Source: Melampsora larici-populina 98AG31 (taxonomy: Eukaryota > Basidiomycota > Pucciniomycetes > Pucciniales > Melampsoraceae). Taken from it: DNA of 64,000 nucleotides. Position 1 is the stretch's first letter, and every line of letters begins with the position of its first letter. The DNA is taken from assembly GCF_000204055.1 (NCBI RefSeq), contig NW_006768773.1:1457879-1521878 (forward strand). The letters run 5' to 3'. A program made the translations under genes and the position numbers. Below, one piece after another: positions 34,146 through 46,304 of this stretch. Under the pieces are notes generated by a model. That model searched no databases, was not told the origin of the DNA, and saw only the letters and a list, made by a program, of their open reading frames with translations.

Positions 34146-34699
34146 ATGAATATGTCACCAGATGGAACTACGTTAGAAGTGGATGGCCAATATCTTGACC
34201 AGCTTTTCGCTGTTAGGGATAGATTCCATGACCGTAAGTAATCTATATGCATTCCATACATACCAACAGCAATACTTACATTTGATTTTGTTCAAAGGCG
34301 TTGAAGGAAATGCTCAAATAGACCACGATGACGGCAGAAGCTACAACGTTCATTTGTATGCCAATGTCGCGTTTCGAATGGTCGACAACACCGATGGAGT
34401 ATCATGTTGCATATTCACTACTTTAAAATACCGGCCAAGAGAGAGTGAAGGTCAATGTAAGTCTCAATTGGTCCTGTTTTCCCAATCTACATATTTATTG
34501 ATATCAACATCTATTTCATCTCTTAGTTAGTTCATGTACAATTTCGTCGGAAACTCCACACCATCGCTTGATCAGGCTTCCCAGTGCAGGTGGGGTACGA
34601 GCTGCGGTTTTATCTGAAGAAGAAATCCCAATGTTCTTACTCGAGGACTTCCTTGCGCGTGTGTGTAGCTTGAGAGATGTGGAAGTCATAACACATTGA
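34146..34699 (+). CDS. Hypothetical 139-aa protein
   Basis: Exons 34146..34233, 34298..34456 and 34527..34699 join through phase-1 GT-AG introns to 140 codons. The start is the ATG at 34146 (MNMSPDGTTLEVDGQYL). It reads as a compact soluble acidic protein with mixed strand and helix character: HLYANVAFRMV, CCIFTTLKYRPRE and a C-terminal EEEIPMFLLEDFLARV helix. No family was recognised. All three exons and both introns look sound. Confidence 0.5.
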
Positions 34700-35391
34700 T
34701 AGTCTCAAAACTGTACTTTCTCCCTCTAATTCCCACAAAAACCAACCAAAACATGATCGAAGGATCTCATTGATAACTTTTTTTGTGATAACTTTCAGAG
34801 TTTTTATGTTCGATTTCCATAGTTTTGAATCTCTGATGTGTGATGTGCCTTTCCTTTTATGTATCTTTTCCTTTTATCTTATATTTTCTCACTCGTCATG
34901 GAATGAAATGGATAACACCTGATATACCTGGTTTACACGTGTCTGATTAAGATTAACCTTCTGTTTGAACACGCCCGAAAGGCTGAATGGTTCGGCAAGG
35001 TTCAATGGGTTCAGCTAGGATCCTTTGCATTAGGATATCATTTGTGTTCGATACAAGCGATATCAACACGGGCGAGAGATGACTTGATGAGAGCAAGTCA
35101 TTTGAAGGTTGTCTATTGATAAACATTCACGTCACCACGATTCGCGACTTCAAGGCTTCTCAACCTCCGATCATCGGGATGAAGGTCATCTCTTGGACTT
35201 AAAAGCTGTAAGTCATTTCGATTTGTTCCCTTTTCTCATTGCTCCAAATCCATCCAGAGTTATAAATCATCCACCAACACTACTCTTTTTACTTTTATTA
35301 CTTCAACTATTGTATTTGACTTCGCATCCACTACAATAGTTTTATTAGTTTTAAACTCGTCAACTTCAAGTCTTTTTTTACAAATCACATC
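34700..35391. other. Intergenic, promoter of the next gene
   Basis: AT-rich with C/T-rich tracts just upstream of the ATG at 35392. The ORF 35109-35339 has no motif. Confidence 0.5.
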
Positions 35392-36346
35392 ATGTCTTCA
35401 ACTGTTTCTTCCAACGTCATCGATTCTTCTTCAGATGTCTTAGCTCCTACCACACGTCTTCATATCTCAACCCTTGCTGTCAGTTCAGCAGCGGCAGGAT
35501 CAATCCTCGAAGTAGTCATGTCTACTCGCGGAAGCGCTGAACGTGAACCCGTCTCGATCCCTTTGACTGCTCACCCGGGTGTCAAGGATGGCAAAGATCA
35601 GTGCATGAAGTGTGGCGTGTTTGGGCACCGTACATTTCAATGCGCTCAATTCTCATATTCAGCCGAACCGATCCCAGACTGGCGCCGTACAACTAACGGT
35701 AAGATATACAGTGTAAAGGCCTTACTTGGTATGCATCCTTACTGCAAGTGGACTGTAGACATGGTTTTGGAAGAATCCTCGAGGTAAGTGTCTTTGCTAT
35801 ATCTACATCTCAACATCAAAGATTTCTCACTCAAATCTTACCCGGTCAAAACCTTTATGATAATAGCCCATCAGCCACGCCCACCCCTGTCCCTACGAGT
35901 GTCGCATCCAAACCTGATAATAGCCCATCAGCCACACCCACCCCTGTCCCTGCGAGTGTCGCATCCAAACCTTCAAATGACGATTCGACCAAATTGGATA
36001 TCCAATCGATGTTTTTTCAAATGGGTCGTTCGGCCAGGTCCGAGTACATTGGTTGTCCAACCCCCACCCCTCCGGCTACCTCGTCTTCACCATCATCTCT
36101 CCACCAAGCTTTCAATCCGTTCGTGACCTCATGGAACGATTGGTTCAAATTATGGAATGGGAACCCGTAAGTGGTTCTCTTGTATCAATCAAATTTTCAG
36201 ATCACGATCTAAATAAAAGAACTGTCTTCTCTTTATGTAGCAAGCAACAGGATCACTGCTGCTGCCGCTGCCATAAGCGAACGTCTTACAGGTCGGATCC
36301 ACATGACCGTCACCGTCGGGCGGAATCCTGTCCTATCGAGGAGTGA
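35392..36346 (+). CDS. CCHC zinc-knuckle protein, 265 aa
   Basis: Exons 35392..35783, 35867..36166 and 36241..36346 give 265 aa. The start is the ATG at 35392 (MSSTVSSNVIDSSS). Near residues 71-84 is CMKCGVFGHRTFQC, a perfect CX2CX4HX4C knuckle of the retroviral-gag/cellular RNA-binding type. A Pro/Thr/Ser linker follows with two copies of a 19-20-residue repeat (SPSATPTPVP...SVASKP). The C-terminus is basic with CCCRCH. A role in single-stranded RNA/DNA binding is inferred from the knuckle. No protease, integrase or polymerase lies beside it, so it is either a domesticated gag-like gene or an ordinary CCHC protein. Confidence 0.6.
35867..35984. repeat. 57-60-bp coding tandem repeat, two copies
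   Basis: The block AGCCCATCAGCCAC(G/A)CCCACC to GCATCCAAACCT occurs twice in a row at the start of exon 2 of the CCHC gene, in frame, encoding a doubled Pro/Ser/Thr repeat. Confidence 0.85.
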
Positions 36347-37379
36347 TTGAATCAAGAATGTTCATGTCCTCTCTTGATATCCCATTGGCAAATCAAGATA
36401 ATCAAACGTTACGTTACAGATAGTTACAAGTGATAGCAGTATTTCTTTATTATTATACAATTCAGTAGTCAATGGAAATGATACAAATTTACCTTTACTT
36501 TATACCACAATACAAGATGTGGGCAGATTCAGATTCCTCCAAGTTGTCGTGATTGATTGTAGTTTCTTTTTTTCTATTTCTTTCATGCTTGCTTTACTCC
36601 ACGATACAAGATGTGGCCGGATTCTTATATGTTCTTTTTCTATTTCTTTCATCCTTGCTTTACTCCACAATACACGATGTGGTCTGATTCTTATATGTTC
36701 TCTTTGTACTACTAGGTACGTGATTTGTGAGCAAACATTCCAATGTTTCGTTCTTGTGGGTAAAGTTATGAGTTATGATGTTGTACTACATATATGTTTA
36801 TAGTGATAGTGATAGTGATACACGATACTACACACCATGCAAATCAAAAATTCGATGTTGTCTTTCGCAGGCTCTTTGAGCTACCAGCGCACGTAATTAT
36901 TACGTGTAGTGAGGCTGCGCTAATATCAATCAAATCAGGAGGAAAAGAGCTATCATGAAGGCGGTTTGATATTGCCGTTGGCGAGTATGTAGTCTATGAG
37001 CTAAAGCGCCCTGCAAGAATAACGAACACCGGTGATAACGAAGGAACTTCTCTCAAAACAAAAAACCAACCTATAAGAGTACCCACTTTGAGTACGGTTA
37101 ATTGTATCGTTTCGGTTTTCTTTGTTACTCATCATTATCTCTCAGTACCATTCTTGAAAATAACATGTAGGTCATCATTTATCGTGACTTGTACAAGTTA
37201 GATGATGCATGTATCACAGAACAATCGATTTTGTGCAAATCAATTAAATATCTTTCAAGGAAGTCATGAAAAATCAATAATATGGAGATTGCTGTTATTA
37301 CATGAATAGTCTTTATTATAAAAACACAATTGGTTTCTGATTTGTTCATCTGTCGGATTAAAAAGCCTCTATGTACACA
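36347..37379. other. Intergenic with minisatellite
   Basis: A 62-66-bp unit containing TTTCTTTCATGCTTGCTTTACTCCACGATACAAGATGTGG-like sequence occurs twice in tandem at about 36575-36712. A third partial copy lies before it at about 36505-36535. A short (GATAGT)n run lies at about 36802-36822. No gene. Confidence 0.6.
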
Positions 37380-38802
37380 TCAATTTCTTTTTTTTTGTTC
37401 ACGGTGTGCTCTTGAAACAGACAAAGCTTCATATGCTTCCCTGATCTGATAACAGAGAGACAAGATGAAAGGAACAAAATGTTTCAAAAAGGACCGGAAA
37501 TCTGGAGTAGCAAATAAATGGATACTCACTTGCTGGAAGGCAAGGGCGTCCCCACCCTTGTCCGGATGGAAGATCAAACTACATCGCCTATAGGCCTTTT
37601 TGATTGCAATTTTGTCGGCCGTATGTGAAAGACCTAAGCGCTGAAATTGCAGAAAAACAGTTGCAGTGAGAAATTTGTGTGGGTAGTGTCGCAAAAAGCA
37701 GAGGAATTACTTCGTAAAAGTCAAGTTTCTTCATGGTGAAGCAGTTGTTTTCGTGATTTCCACCAGGTTTTGGTTTGGTCGCACGCGCATGGACCCTAGC
37801 CAGCCAAAGGAAGTGTTGATGGCGTTGGTCGATGTATAGATAGTGAATTGGACTCCATAATCTTTTTAAAGTATTGTGGACATCTTGAAGCTGGCCGAGA
37901 GAGAGCAAGGCCTCCGCCAAAAGCAGGTGAATCTTAACCAATTCGTCTTTCATACTTTCTCCAATACCAGTGCATTTTTTTTCCTCCGTTCGACGTACTG
38001 CATTCCTCAAGAGGACCACAGCATTCTGCGGCTGTCCCTCAAAAAGATATTGAGTGCCATAATTATAAATAAGTTTCAAAGATTCCAAAGATTCTCTTTG
38101 ATCGTCTGTTTGCAGGACGCTCCGATCTTTCTCCTTGGTCAACATGAATTTAGGTACATCAGCTAATCCTGCATATTTAGGCATGAAAGTCTGATCGATC
38201 AGATTGTACTGACTTGTTGATGAGATATCAGGGTCAGCTGGGTTCGTACCTCAAGATACAGTCGCGATAAATCCTTGAAAAGTGGATGTGTAACTTCAAT
38301 CGTCAGTAGCCTATTAGGACGCCAAACATCCTCAAGGACTTCGTGAGCCGTTTCCGCTTTCTTCAGGTTCAAGTAGCACTGGGTGAGATTAAGGCAAACT
38401 TGAACCATATTGGTATCGGGGTACCCTGGAATGCTCTTGGACTTTTGCTCACGATGGAGACACAAGAGCAAACCAAAGCGATGGGCAGCTAGCAGAAAGT
38501 TGCGGTCGTTATATGCTCCTGATGCTTGAACATGTAGAGGAGGAAACATTTGTGCTTCCTGCGGAGAAGCTCATGGGTTATTTGCCTTTCCTGAAGTCAA
38601 AATACATGCGGGACAAACTGACCGTTGAATTTTCCTTGTAACGCTTGCTTGGATAGCAGGGATCTGCATCACAAGCATCTGGTTTGAGGTTGTCTGGTTC
38701 AGTAGGTTCGGCCTGCCGCTTTTTTGATTTAGATAAAACCGCCGGCGAAATTGGGGGACCTCCCACAGAGTCATGCGAATCGAATCCGGTGGAGATGTCC
38801 AT
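37380..38802 (-). CDS. J-domain co-chaperone with helical repeats, 381 aa
   Basis: Five exons, complement(join(37380..37445, 37530..37640, 37711..38190, 38250..38558, 38623..38802)), make 382 codons with all introns phase 0. The start is the ATG at 38802 (MDISTGFDSHD). The first 60 aa is polar with basic KSKKRQ and SKRYKE patches. Residues about 60-310 form paired helices of TPR character (VQVCLNLTQCYLNLKKAETAHEVLEDVW; IHLLLAEALLSLGQLQDVHNTL). The C-terminal ~60 aa is a J domain with the hallmark HPD in AYRRCSLIFHPDKGGD and the last helix IREAYEALS. J domains stimulate Hsp70 ATPase. A C-terminal J domain after TPR-like repeats recalls DNAJC3/DNAJC7-type proteins. It is divergent from the gene at 39437, with a shared ~634-bp promoter. 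Confidence 0.75.
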
Positions 38803-39436
38803 GTTTGAAAGGTGGATATCCAAAGCGTTATGAGGTTTAGCATCGTCACAAACTGGTACTTATAGGAAATTATCGTGATACACTTGTCGCCAGTATTGAC
38901 ACAGGTGAGTATTGAGGTGATACACACTGATTGGAATCGTTGAGACGCACTGATCAGTGAATGTTGATCAATGCGCAGCATCAGACCAGTCACATAGGGC
39001 GAGAGATACAATCAGAAGAGTTGATAGGTTTTTTGAGACTGTTCAGCGTATACCAGTATGGTGATCTGAGCCTCAATACCTTAGGGCCAGTTAAGCTAAG
39101 AAGGGTCGCTAAGAAGGGTCGGGCTGACACCCATAAACCTTTGTTCTTTAGCTGATTCGTACATGAGTGATATCGAGAAGTTGAGGAGTCATTGATGGAG
39201 CCGTCTGACTTTTGCCTTTCAACGTTTAAGTTGGTTAGCATCATGCGGACGAGAAGAAAGGTAGAAGATGATAAGGCTGATCCCAATTGACTGATCATGG
39301 GGGTTACCTGAGTGTGTTCAACCAAAATAGCTTGAGGTTGCTTTTGATATATTGTTTTTACCGGAGATGTATATAAGTCATCTAGCGGTGACTCAAGAAC
39401 GACCCACCATCTCCGCCAGATATCCTCATTCACAAC
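38803..39436. promoter_or_regulatory. Bidirectional intergenic region
   Basis: Separates the divergent J-domain gene and the membrane coiled-coil gene at 39437. It contains a short duplication (two AAGAAGGGTCG units at about 39097-39120). Minus ORF 38990-39433 has no motif. Confidence 0.4.
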
Positions 39437-40829
39437 ATGTCCAACCAGCTCAATTCCTCGTTCACTGAGCCTCAGAAACCTCTCTTGGATCTATCAGACG
39501 ATACTCGAAATATCGGTCATGTTATCCATGACAGAACGCCTAACTTTCCACGGCTCCTTCGTTGCTTCGTCCACCACCTCCTGCGAATACTATCTACGCT
39601 CATAACTTTCTCCTTCAGATTTTTCTCCCACCCCTTCATCCTCCTCCCCGCCTCTTTCCTTTGCATATCTTTGACCGGTTTGGCCCTCGCGTCTACAGCA
39701 TCCAACCTCGTTATCAACTGCTTCTCGAATCACGTGTTTCAACTTATCTCCCTTGTAACCCCTTCATTCGGTCCCATAACATACTTCTACTGCACCGTCC
39801 TCGCCGGCCCATATTTTTGTCCACAAACCGTCAATCCACCAGAAACGACAGTGTCCCAGCTCACCCGATCCATATCAAGAAATGTGATGGTTGCATCCGA
39901 CATCTTTGACTCTATCATGGTGCTTGGAAATCCTTACGACCTAGCGTTTCATCAAGGCGAAATTCTAGAACTTGCCCTTGCCATTGAGTACTCCACAAAG
40001 GTTGACCACAGGGATGCCCTAGCGCAGCGGCTGTGGGAGCTATCTGAGCTGACTAGCAAAGTGAAAGATGAAGTGATCAGTCTCAACGGTTGCGGAATCA
40101 ACACATTTTCGTTTTTGGCCCATGAAGTCCGTTTTCTTCACCTCGTCCCTTTGTACCCATAAACATCACTGATATGATATTTCATGATCCGTATCTTAGT
40201 ACTCAAGGATCGAAGAACTGATTGAGCATGTTCAATCTGGTCATCCGACGTACACAACCCAAACCGTCTCTCACAACCTCGATATCCTGTTTGGTCATCT
40301 CTCGTCCGACCTTTCTCGGCTTCTTTCGCAGATTGAGGGGGCCATCCCGCTCGTTTCCCGGGCAGCTGACCTCGGGACCCGGCTGGCTCGTCAGCTATCT
40401 GAAGAACATCAAAAGTTGATCACGACCAGACAATCTACACCACTCTGGAGGAAGCTTCTGGACCACCACAGCAAGAGCGCGATGCAGCTGAAGCACGATA
40501 TTGCCCTTACCTCTGGAAGCATCGATCGCTTGGTACGAACCTGGAGGCAACTCGAGATTCTTAGGACTCAATTGGTGGCCTATCGTAATCATGTTACTGG
40601 TTTCAAGGTGCGCTGGTTCCTTTTTGCTGTGAGAAATTTGAGTCCTGATTAGTATCTCGGTTTTGCGGTAACTTCACAGGCATCGTTTGGCGCATTGCAC
40701 GTTGCTGATCATCAATTGTCAGCTGAAGATGAAGTCCGAGCCATGAGACATATAATAGGTCGCCTCCGAGATACAGTAACAGCCTCGAAAGAAAAGACAT
40801 GGAACACGGGCAAGCAATCACTGGACTGA
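39437..40829 (+). CDS. Membrane-anchored coiled-coil protein, copy A, 415 aa
   Basis: Exons 39437..40126, 40200..40607 and 40680..40829 (phase-0 introns) encode 415 aa from the ATG at 39437 (MSNQLNSSFTEPQKPLL). A ~45-aa N-terminal part leads into one or two hydrophobic helices at about 55-120 (FILLPASFLCISLTGLALA; a second around LISLVTPSFGPITYFYC). The rest is mostly helical with coiled-coil character (ISRNVMVASDIFDSIM; LWELSELTSKVKDEV; LSSDLSRLLSQIEGA; TSGSIDRLVRTWRQLE). It is paralogous to the gene at 44203-45746: motif order, the LW-LS block, an intron right after a conserved -E, and a last exon of exactly 150 nt all match. No family was recognised; probably rust-specific. Confidence 0.65.
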
Positions 40830-41339
40830 GGATCTTCTTGTGTCTTGGAGTGGGTAGTTTCCAGGGATCAGGTTGAAGAAAAATAGAAGATTACATACTT
40901 TTGTTTTATCCATAATGTATATATGTATCTGTTATTCTCTATTTAGTTTCATTTTCTCATAGAAATTATTATCACCTTTCTTCCTTGAAAATACGGGTAC
41001 TGCCTGGATCCCTTCATCTGGAACCATGAAGTCATTGGCTATCTGTCAACATCCACACGAGAAGGGGTGGCGCGAGCTTTTTCTTGACAGGCAAAAATGT
41101 GATCTTCAACTTTACGCAAACTCACTTTTACGCGTAAAAATACAGCATCCCCTTGAAAAATATAAACAATCACATCATTATTCACAAGGGAAAATAAACA
41201 TACACCACGCAAGAGTAAAAAAAGATTGACAATTTATATGAACAGAATATATACAAAGAAAAAGGAGTTGGGACAAAGCGACAGCCTTTTGATTCCGCGC
41301 AAGAGAGTGTGAGTTTCAGAATAGATATACATCTGTATA
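40830..41339. other. Intergenic, nothing recognised
   Basis: AT-rich spacer between the convergent copy A gene and the duplicated 3' end of the minus-strand gene at 41496-42310. Confidence 0.5.
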
Positions 41340-41495
41340 CTCAGCCCGGTCAAATATGATATTAATGGGCGTCGCTGTGACTAAATACGTAAGGTCATTC
41401 AGCACATCATATATCACGCATAAATTAAATCAGGAATAGATAATGAGGGGAAGAACTCCGGCGTACCCGTGAGTTGTTCACCAAAATCCTCGTTG
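41340..41495 (-). pseudogene. Duplicated terminal exons of the neighbouring gene
   Basis: This stretch repeats 41530-41680 in the same orientation: ATGAGGGGAAGAA..., GGACGTTGCTGTGA versus GGGCGTCGCTGTGA, and AGGTTAGTCAGCACA versus AGGTCATTCAGCACA. On the minus strand it again contains an exon end (DFGEQLT), a GT-AG intron and a final exon starting with Ala-Thr-Pro-Ile-Asn where the gene has Ala-Thr-Ser-Ile-Asn. It lies directly after that gene's stop codon, so it is a tandem copy of its 3' end, either decayed or an alternative 3' exon. Confidence 0.6.
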
Positions 41496-42310
41496 TTATG
41501 TATGAGATTTGCCAACGGAATCATCGATGTTTTGACGTTTATTGATGGACGTTGCTGTGAATAAACACGCAAGGTTAGTCAGCACATATATCACACACAA
41601 ATCAAAACAGGAATACATGTATGTAATGAGGGGAAGAAGTCTGATATACCCTCAAGTTTTTCGTCAAAATCTTCAAGTCTCTGGCGTTTCAGCGAAGCAC
41701 TTTCAGGCTCAATTACATCTCCTTGCGCAATAGGCCCAGGCGGGTTTGGATCAGCGGTTGTTAGAAGGGCACCGACGTGAGGATGGTACGACTCGTCTGC
41801 CCCCGGCGTGAGCTCAGATGCGATAGTATAACTTAAAAAGGACGGCATAGGGTAAGGATCAGGTGGATATGATCTGTAAGTGATCTCGTGACTGATTATT
41901 ATGGATGAATTGGTTGATCGCGTTTCTGAAGTCCCAGAATTTGAAGTCGCATCCGCAATCGAGATACTGTCTGGGTTATGCTGACTTATGCTAGTAGAGC
42001 CATATATGTCATCATTTATAGTGGCAGCCGCGTTCGTAGCTTCATCGGAACTTGGTATGTCAAGGGTATCGTGAATTGGGAAGTCGACATTGACTTCGTA
42101 GGCTGACTCTAAGTCCGAATGAGCTGGGTAGGTATAGCATGGTCCACTCCTGCGAACTCGACAACCCTTCATTACTAAATTAGAAAGATACAGAGGGTCA
42201 GTCCAATATCTGACCAGGATGTTCACAAAAGAAACCAACTTACGAGCCCATTCTTGCGCCTTCCTTAGACGCTTACTGAGAGAGCCAAACAGATGCGCGA
42301 GGGTATTCAT
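41496..42310 (-). CDS. Hypothetical 216-aa protein
   Basis: Exons complement(join(41496..41554, 41650..42174, 42244..42310)) give 217 codons with phase-1 introns. The first ATG at 42310 (MNTLAHLFGSLSKRL) follows a hydrophobic but ATG-less stretch, so a signal-anchor starting upstream is possible. A basic amphipathic helix is followed by a CRVRRSGPC segment. A long acidic Ser/Thr/Asp/Asn-rich disordered region and a basic SLKRQRLEDFDEKLE stretch that could act as a nuclear localisation signal come next. No family was recognised. Its 3' exons are tandemly duplicated downstream. Confidence 0.5.
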
Positions 42311-43255
42311 TCCCGAAGCGATATGTAAGAAGCAAAACAAGACTAGAAATATGATATAAAACAAATATCAAAAAAAATCGTGCAAGGGTAAGAGAGGGTG
42401 AAGAAGAGAGGAGGGAGAATTCAGCCTAGACAGAACAAACAAGATGACGAGAATGCAAGGCACATCCCTATAAGTTAATTTGACCAGATTGACAAAACGC
42501 GAATTGACAAAAAGAGTCTTTACCCTCAAAGGGATTTGTACCTTCAATTAAGAGCGTAACGATAAAAGGGGGTCTGCATACTCTTATCAAGTGTTTTTAT
42601 CTATGATATTCTTCCGGAATGTATATGGAAGAAACGTGGGCCCGCGGTGTGGAAATAAACAAAGCTTAGCCATTATCCTTTTGAACACTGAAGAATCTGT
42701 AGAACAAGATTGTGAGTTGACCTGGGGGTGACTTCATGTCAGTTGTATCTACTCAACTCAAGGGTGACCACGTTATTGACGATCGATAGAATTTTGATCC
42801 AGGAGCGTGGTCGAAGTGGAACTAACCCAACATCTTCAGACAAGGAAGCGGGGCTATCCAGCCCAGAGATAGCATGATCTTCCCGAAAATCTTTGTCGTT
42901 TGGTTGTGGAACAAGTTACGATGGATGTTGGATCACTCCCGTGTGCTCGTGAAGAACTGGTGTATGTACATATGTATGCACGCGGAGTGCTGCCGCGGAG
43001 CGGCACGCACGAAACAAGGATTTTAAATCAGAGAGGAGAGAAAATCGGATAAGACACGAACTATTCAAAATTCTAAACCCACTACCACACTTTTTAATGA
43101 CATTCTCCATTTCTTCACCTTCTTTCAGGAATCAAGGTTATCCGATCATACCTACCAACATGAGATCAATTCCCAACGCGCCACCGAGTTGAGCATCTGG
43201 GTTCTACGTTATCTTAGACTTGGACGATATTATGTTGCGGCAGAGAATCTCTTAA
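42311..43255. other. Intergenic, one short GC-rich hairpin
   Basis: A small hairpin (GCGGAGTGC...GGAGCGGCACGC) lies at about 42980-43010 in AT-rich sequence. No gene recognised. Confidence 0.45.
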
Positions 43256-43525
43256 CTTTTATGTATCCAACAATCCAATTGCCTCAACAAAGACGAGATT
43301 TCCAAAATCCAATTCGCAAAAGATAAGGCTCAAGCTCTGGTTCAAGAACAGGTGACCGATCTACGAACAGCCTATCAAACAATGGAGGCGACTAAGATGG
43401 AATTACGGCAAGAGCTTACCAGTCTGTTTCACACGGCTTCAAAAAACCGGAAGACAACTTCAGAGGCTATGATGTATGATATATGCTACTCGCTTTGCCC
43501 GGCTGATAATAGATCTTTGGACTGA
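43256..43525 (+). pseudogene. Coiled-coil exon or relic
   Basis: An open frame of about 85 codons reads as a strong coiled coil (KDKAQALVQEQVTDLR; METKMELRQEL-like) and ends at the stop at 43523-43525. There is no ATG near its beginning, so it would need an upstream exon that I could not place. It may be a fragment of a coiled-coil gene related in style to those at 26194 and 44203. Confidence 0.3.
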
Positions 43526-44202
43526 GCTGATACAAAAACCTGCCGCGTGAATAATCGAAGGGATGTCGGTAATTGTTCTACTAGCCACTCATTTAATGTA
43601 TCACCAGGACCAAAAACGTGTCACCTTTGGTGTGACGAACGAACCTCACGACACGACGCAGATAGCGAAACATGAATTTCCGTGTTTTCTCTCTTTTGTC
43701 CCAATACAATGGGGAAAATATCAACCATAAACCACGCCCTCTCAGCTCGACTCATCTACTTCCATCATTTCCCTTTCCTCTTTATATTTGGTCCTTTTGT
43801 ATCCTAGAGTAAGTTCTTTGTTGTTACCCTTGCTCCACCTTGGGGTAGAAAACAGGGCCGCACTTAGGTTGACGTACTCTCGGAGTGTGTACATGGATAC
43901 CTTTCAAGTACAAAATGTTGATCATACATAAGCGCGCCCAAGCTTGTGCATTGAACCTCATGACTGAGCCTTGTTAGGTGTTGTTGCGTGCTGATCATGC
44001 TGAACCAACCAGCTTAGTTTGATTGCTGATCCATCATGGCCCCGCGCCTGAGAATTTGTTTAAACTTTCAAGAAGTGCAACAAGAAAGGAGTTTACGCGA
44101 AGAAACAGGGCGGGCTCAAGCTCAGGGTATTTTGGAAGGTATTTCTGTTTAAATCCGCGCCACTCTTGATATCTTCTGTCTTCAATCTGATATCCTTTTC
44201 CG
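43526..44202. other. Intergenic, promoter of copy B gene
   Basis: No recognised feature. A minus ORF 44034-44369 overlaps exon 1 of the next gene and is a shadow. Confidence 0.5.
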
Positions 44203-45746
44203 ATGATCATGACCTCTACCACAAACGCAGAGTCTTCTTTTCTGACCCAAACTTCCAAAACTTTCTCGGACCCGATGCAGGTCCCAGCCAACATCACGCA
44301 TGTCAATTCTTCATTTCCAAGCCCCACGTTCAAACCTTTCTGCGATGAGCTACACATCCCCTCCATCACCTTTGAGGATTTCCTAAACGACCCGGAAAAG
44401 ATTCCACAGCTACCCGGGTACGAGGAAGAGTCAGATCCCGAACACTCTATACACAGTGAGGAACACCTCGAATCGCCTCAACAGATCTGTTCAGTTTTGT
44501 ATTCTTCATCACCTAAAGACGCTCAAGACCTGAAGCAAGGAGCTTCTGAAGCGCAGGTCTGGCCTAAGAAATCTTTGCAGAGCTCGTTGTCTCCAGGCGC
44601 ATGGCATATATGGACACCGGCATCCAGATTTTTCGCAGGGGGTATATTAATCTTGAATATGTTTTTGTGTCTTTACATGTAAGGAAGTTGCTTGATGCAC
44701 CCCTTTTCTCTGAATAAGCAAGCTTCATCTACTAAATACGTTTGTTAATGTCCTTGATTACAGATTAGCACCAAACACGATCCCATGGCATCGTGAAACT
44801 CATTTGCTGACAAGGCTAAGGCAAGGTATGGACTCGGACGAGATCACCTCTGTTCAGCATACTTCCGAAAATATTGTCAAATCAATGAAAGAGCTATGCC
44901 TCGAGATGGACCGTCAAGCAATTGACACACTCCCCTTACAAGAAATTTCAAGCTTACTGCGACTTCAACCAAACTTAAGGGGTTCTTTTGAGACTTCAGT
45001 GATCCTCTGGGATCTTTCAGATGCTGTCAATTTGGTCGGTGACAAGTTGCGTCAGCTACATGGTAAAGGGCACACCGAGATGGGGTTGCTCACGCAAGAG
45101 GTTGGTAAATTACCTGTCCCTTCCGTTTCTTCTACTTCAACTGATATTCTTTTCTAGTCTAAGGTGCTCTTGAACCAGCCACATCTTCCAAGTAAATTAC
45201 AAATTCCTCAAGAAATGCTTGATCAAACTTTATACATCTTTACTCTTCTCCAAAATATTGCCAACTCGATAATTAAGGAGATTCGGTTGACAACAGAAGC
45301 CAATCAGGTCGCAAAGCAAAACCTTTCCGGAATTGAAAGGACTCTACGTGCAAGTCTCAATTCCTGGAGCATCTCGTATTTCTCTGGAAGCTCGAAATAT
45401 CGTGCATCAGGCCTCCTCCTGAATTCAATCAGGTTAGCAATAACCCACACCGGAGAAATTGCAACATATCTACAGAAGGTTAGGCGTATGATCCAGCTCT
45501 ACCACGACAACGCTCAATCCTGGCTAGTAAGTACATACAAGCACTTTTCAAGGATGAATCTATATCCATTTCAGTTCACTAACTTCTGGCAAACAGGATA
45601 TGGCTCAAAGACGAAACGAACCCTTCAGGAACTCGGTTGATGGAAGTGCTATGCAGTGCCTTCTCTTGTTGAATACACTTGATGAACACATATGGAACGG
45701 ACAAGTAGAGAAACCCCTCTTAGGCACCACTAGGAATCCAGTATGA
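44203..45746 (+). CDS. Membrane-anchored coiled-coil protein, copy B, 443 aa
   Basis: Exons 44203..44678, 44764..45100, 45158..45526 and 45597..45746 join in frame to 443 aa. The start is the ATG at 44203 (MIMTSTTNAESS). Residues 1-140 are acidic and Ser/Pro-rich (PGYEEESDPEHSIHSEEH). One TM helix follows at about 140-160 (FFAGGILILNMFLCLYI), split by intron 1. The remainder is helical and coiled-coil-like (NIVKSMKELCLEMDRQ; LWDLSDAVNLVGDKLRQL; TLYIFTLLQNIANSI; EIATYLQKVRRMIQLY). It shares order and exon ends with copy A at 39437-40829. With an acidic N-terminus before the helix and a coiled coil after it, the protein is a single-pass tether. It lies about 560 bp upstream of the SUN-domain gene on the same strand. 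Confidence 0.65.
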
Positions 45747-46304
45747 TATGAGTCACATAGCATTTGCGTACCTGATCAAGTGTTTAAACTTGATTGGCTA
45801 CTATAAGCAGTCTGATTGTCTTTTTTCTTTCCTTTCTCATCTGACTACGTTCTACTCCTTATCATTAGAGTATCCTTGTATTTTTCATTCTGATAGTTTT
45901 TAAATTTGTTTTTGAAGTTGCCGTTAATAAGGTGCTGTGTTTACTTTTGGATTTACACAAGTCTTCCGGCGCACATTGTGAGATGTGTAAAAGTCCATAT
46001 GGAGAAGATCCAGATGAACCTTCGTGCTAAACCACACCAAATTGGGATTGGGCAGACTGATGCAAATAAGAGTGCAACACCAATCAAGCACCCTTTTGTA
46101 GGCCCCGTGTCACTGAAATTGCGTCAGCGGACACTGACTCGCGTTGATCTTAGTTAAGCTCACTTCCACTACGGGCAAAGATAAGATTTATCATAATAAG
46201 TCGAAGGACTCTGAAGTTGGCACCTAAGCACACGCCACAATATTTGTCGTCCGACCACGCCCAATTCGGTGGCAGATTTCAAACCACAGCTTACTTAGAT
46301 CACT
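45747..46304. other. Intergenic, nothing recognised
   Basis: Spacer between copy B and the SUN gene, serving as the latter's promoter. The ORF 45906-46157 has no motif. Confidence 0.5.

Noticed and set aside
35788..36126. Second forward ORF overlapping the CCHC gene
   Set aside because: It reads through the intron and a shifted frame of exon 2; the spliced model keeps the Pro/Thr repeat in frame.
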